A stretch of 64,000 nt of DNA, from the NCBI RefSeq assembly GCF_938045625.1, contig NZ_CALIAV010000102.1:1-64000 (forward strand), read 5' to 3'. A model generated the notes under the pieces. That model searched no databases and had not been told where the DNA came from. It saw only the letters and a list, made by a program, of their open reading frames with translations. The position numbers and the translations under genes are program-made. This stretch comes from an uncultured Campylobacter sp. (GTDB lineage Bacteria > Campylobacterota > Campylobacteria > Campylobacterales > Campylobacteraceae). The stretch's first letter is position 1. The number at the start of each line of letters is the position of its first letter. Shown one piece after another: positions 62,599 to 64,000 of the stretch.

Positions 62599-64000
62599 TT
62601 ACATCTTGTCTTTTGCAGCGATACCCATTAGACCTAGAGCCGTTTTTATAGAGAGCGCGACAACGGCGAAAAGCTTTAAAAGCTCGTCTTCGTTTTCGCT
62701 GCCTACGACGCGATTTTCGTTGTAAAATTTATGAAAATTCGCAGCCAGGCTCTTTAGATAGTCGCAAATTTTATTTACCGCGCGCGTGTTAAAACTATCG
62801 ACCAAGATATCGTTTAGCGTGAGCGCCTCAAATAGCAAATTCTTGCCGTCTTCGTTCAAATTTGCAAATTTAACGCCTGCGACATCAGCGACGTTTTTAC
62901 CTGCTTTTGCGAAAATTTGATTGATCCTGGCGTGCGCATAGTTGATATAAAATACCGGGTTTGAGCTATCCTCGCGCTTTAGTTCGTCCACGTCAAACTC
63001 CAGGTGTGTGTCGCAGCGCTTGCTAAGGAATATAAATCTAAGCGCCTCATAGCCGATCTCCTCGACCACGTCGCTCATCAGCACGACGTTGCCCGCGCGC
63101 TTGCTCATCTTGTAGGCTTCGCCGTCTTTTAGCAGGCTCACCATCTGCGAAAGTATGATCTCAAGGCGGTTTTCGTCGTATCCAAGCAGATGCAGCGCCG
63201 CCTTCATACGTGCGATGTAGCCGTGGTGGTCGGCGCCCCAGATGTTGATGCAGCGGTCAAATCCGCGCCTAAATTTATCGTCGTGATATACCACGTCGCC
63301 GGCTAGATAGGTGCCGCGACCGTCCTCGCGCACGATGACACGGTCTTTTTCGTCGCCGACTTCGCTTGATTTTAGCCAGATTTTACCCTCGCTCTCGTAT
63401 ATGCCGTTCTCGCTTTTTAGGCGTTCTAGCGTGAGAGGGAGCTTGTCATAGTAGCTCTTTTCGCTGGCCCAGTTTTCGATGAAAATTTGCGCGTCGGCTA
63501 AATTTTGCTTGATCAAAACCAGCACCCTATCCTTGCCAAACTCGGCGAGTTCTAGATTTCGGCTCTCGTCGTAAAATATCTCTTTGCCGAATTTCTCTAG
63601 CGCTTCTTTTGCGATAGGCTCTATGTAGTCGCCGCGGTAAAATTTCTCCGGATACGCCACTCTCTCGCCGAATAAATTTTCGCGCGCCCAAAGCGATATG
63701 GACGTTCCTAGAAGCTCGATTTGATTGCCTGCGTCGTTGATGTAGTATTCAGTCGAGATATTTTCGCCGATATGAAGCCCGACGCGAGCTAACGTATCGC
63801 CGAAAACCGCACCCCTAACATGCCCGATGTGAAGCGGACCAGTCGGGTTTGCGCTGACGTACTCGAGCAAAATTTTCTCGCCGCTAGTTCCGCCGCCTTT
63901 TGCAAACTCGCTCGGATTTGCAAGGCTAGCCGAGGCAAATTTATCCAAAAATGCAGGCTTTAGTTTAAAATTTATATAGCCGTTTAGCGCCGTTGCCTCG
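62599..64000 (-). CDS. argS: arginyl-tRNA synthetase, partial (5' end outside the window)
   Basis: ArgS charges tRNA-Arg. The frame is open to base 64000, so the N-terminal Add1 domain is cut. Visible: the HIGH signature in ANPTGPLHIGHVRGAVFGDT, class Ia Rossmann fold, the KMSKS-like KMSKRAGNVV, then the helical anticodon-binding (DALR) domain to the stop, including FYINYAHARINQIFAKAG. A terminator hairpin follows. No anomaly seen. Confidence 0.96.
   Translation of the reverse strand, partial: EATALNGYINFKLKPAFLDKFASASLANPSEFAKGGGTSGEKILLEYVSANPTGPLHIGHVRGAVFGDTLARVGLHIGENISTEYYINDAGNQIELLGTSISLWARENLFGERVAYPEKFYRGDYIEPIAKEALEKFGKEIFYDESRNLELAEFGKDRVLVLIKQNLADAQIFIENWASEKSYYDKLPLTLERLKSENGIYESEGKIWLKSSEVGDEKDRVIVREDGRGTYLAGDVVYHDDKFRRGFDRCINIWGADHHGYIARMKAALHLLGYDENRLEIILSQMVSLLKDGEAYKMSKRAGNVVLMSDVVEEIGYEALRFIFLSKRCDTHLEFDVDELKREDSSNPVFYINYAHARINQIFAKAGKNVADVAGVKFANLNEDGKNLLFEALTLNDILVDSFNTRAVNKICDYLKSLAANFHKFYNENRVVGSENEDELLKLFAVVALSIKTALGLMGIAAKDKM

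Overview
The window is chromosomal DNA of a Campylobacter, most likely one of the oral or higher-GC species related to C. showae, C. rectus, C. curvus or C. concisus. The evidence is the set of epsilonproteobacterial proteins (CcoS/CcoI, an HP0268-family protein, nusA-miaB, and the gap-pgk-tpiA-fabI block) and gene orders that match, from memory, C. jejuni blocks Cj1148-Cj1157, Cj0454c-Cj0460, Cj1453c-Cj1454c and Cj1400c-Cj1405. The hexamer AAATTT, often inside the palindrome GTCAAATTTGAC, is spread at remarkable density through both intergenic and coding DNA. The species name is an inference.

Layout. 1-1427 is the AT-rich end of a restriction-modification or defence island: a cytosine-C5 methyltransferase overlapping a GHKL (MutL/MORC-like) ATPase that leaves the window. 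1494-11544 is a lipooligosaccharide/polysaccharide cluster with a deacetylase, an O-antigen ligase-like protein, four GT9 heptosyltransferase-type and three GT4-type glycosyltransferases. After an inserted YolD-like/Y-family polymerase pair, 13484-16943 encodes the complete ADP-heptose pathway (gmhA, hldE, hldD, gmhB) that supplies the heptosyltransferases. 17093-23548 has two tandem cytochromes c, a flavodoxin-fold oxidoreductase with an apparent ATA start, ccoS-ccoI for cbb3 oxidase assembly, and a CDF metal exporter.

rho (23691) and dnaX (ends 26697) flank a decayed Mu-like prophage remnant (a MuF capsid protein, a broken coiled-coil gene and a tRNA-like element). Next come a tiny lipoprotein, nusA, an HP0268-type protein, miaB, a DUF374 acyltransferase, and an unannotated run whose last three genes look like a PilM/PilN/PilO (GspL/M) inner-membrane platform. 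Then come a DUF438/PAS protein, tilS-rimO-panC, a YqjD/YqjE-like membrane trio, prfB, an FAD disulfide oxidoreductase and a Sel1 lipoprotein.

45435-49271 is an iron-uptake locus: a TonB-dependent receptor divergent from exbB-exbD-tonB. The remainder is a namA-type ene-reductase, a frameshifted DUF2625 gene, fabI, the glycolytic/gluconeogenic genes tpiA-pgk-gap, nadD-rsfS, a periplasmic alpha/beta hydrolase, a gene split by an in-frame amber codon, a Tat-exported aldo/keto reductase lacking its catalytic tetrad, a YpfJ-type metallopeptidase, a VanZ protein and the 3' part of argS.

The most unusual signals are the AAATTT-rich peptide insertions in dnaX, waaF, a GT9 and the DUF438 protein, the PilMNO-like trio, the GHKL/methyltransferase pair, and the tRNA-like/MuF remnant. 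All calls come from reading the sequence; no searches were run.
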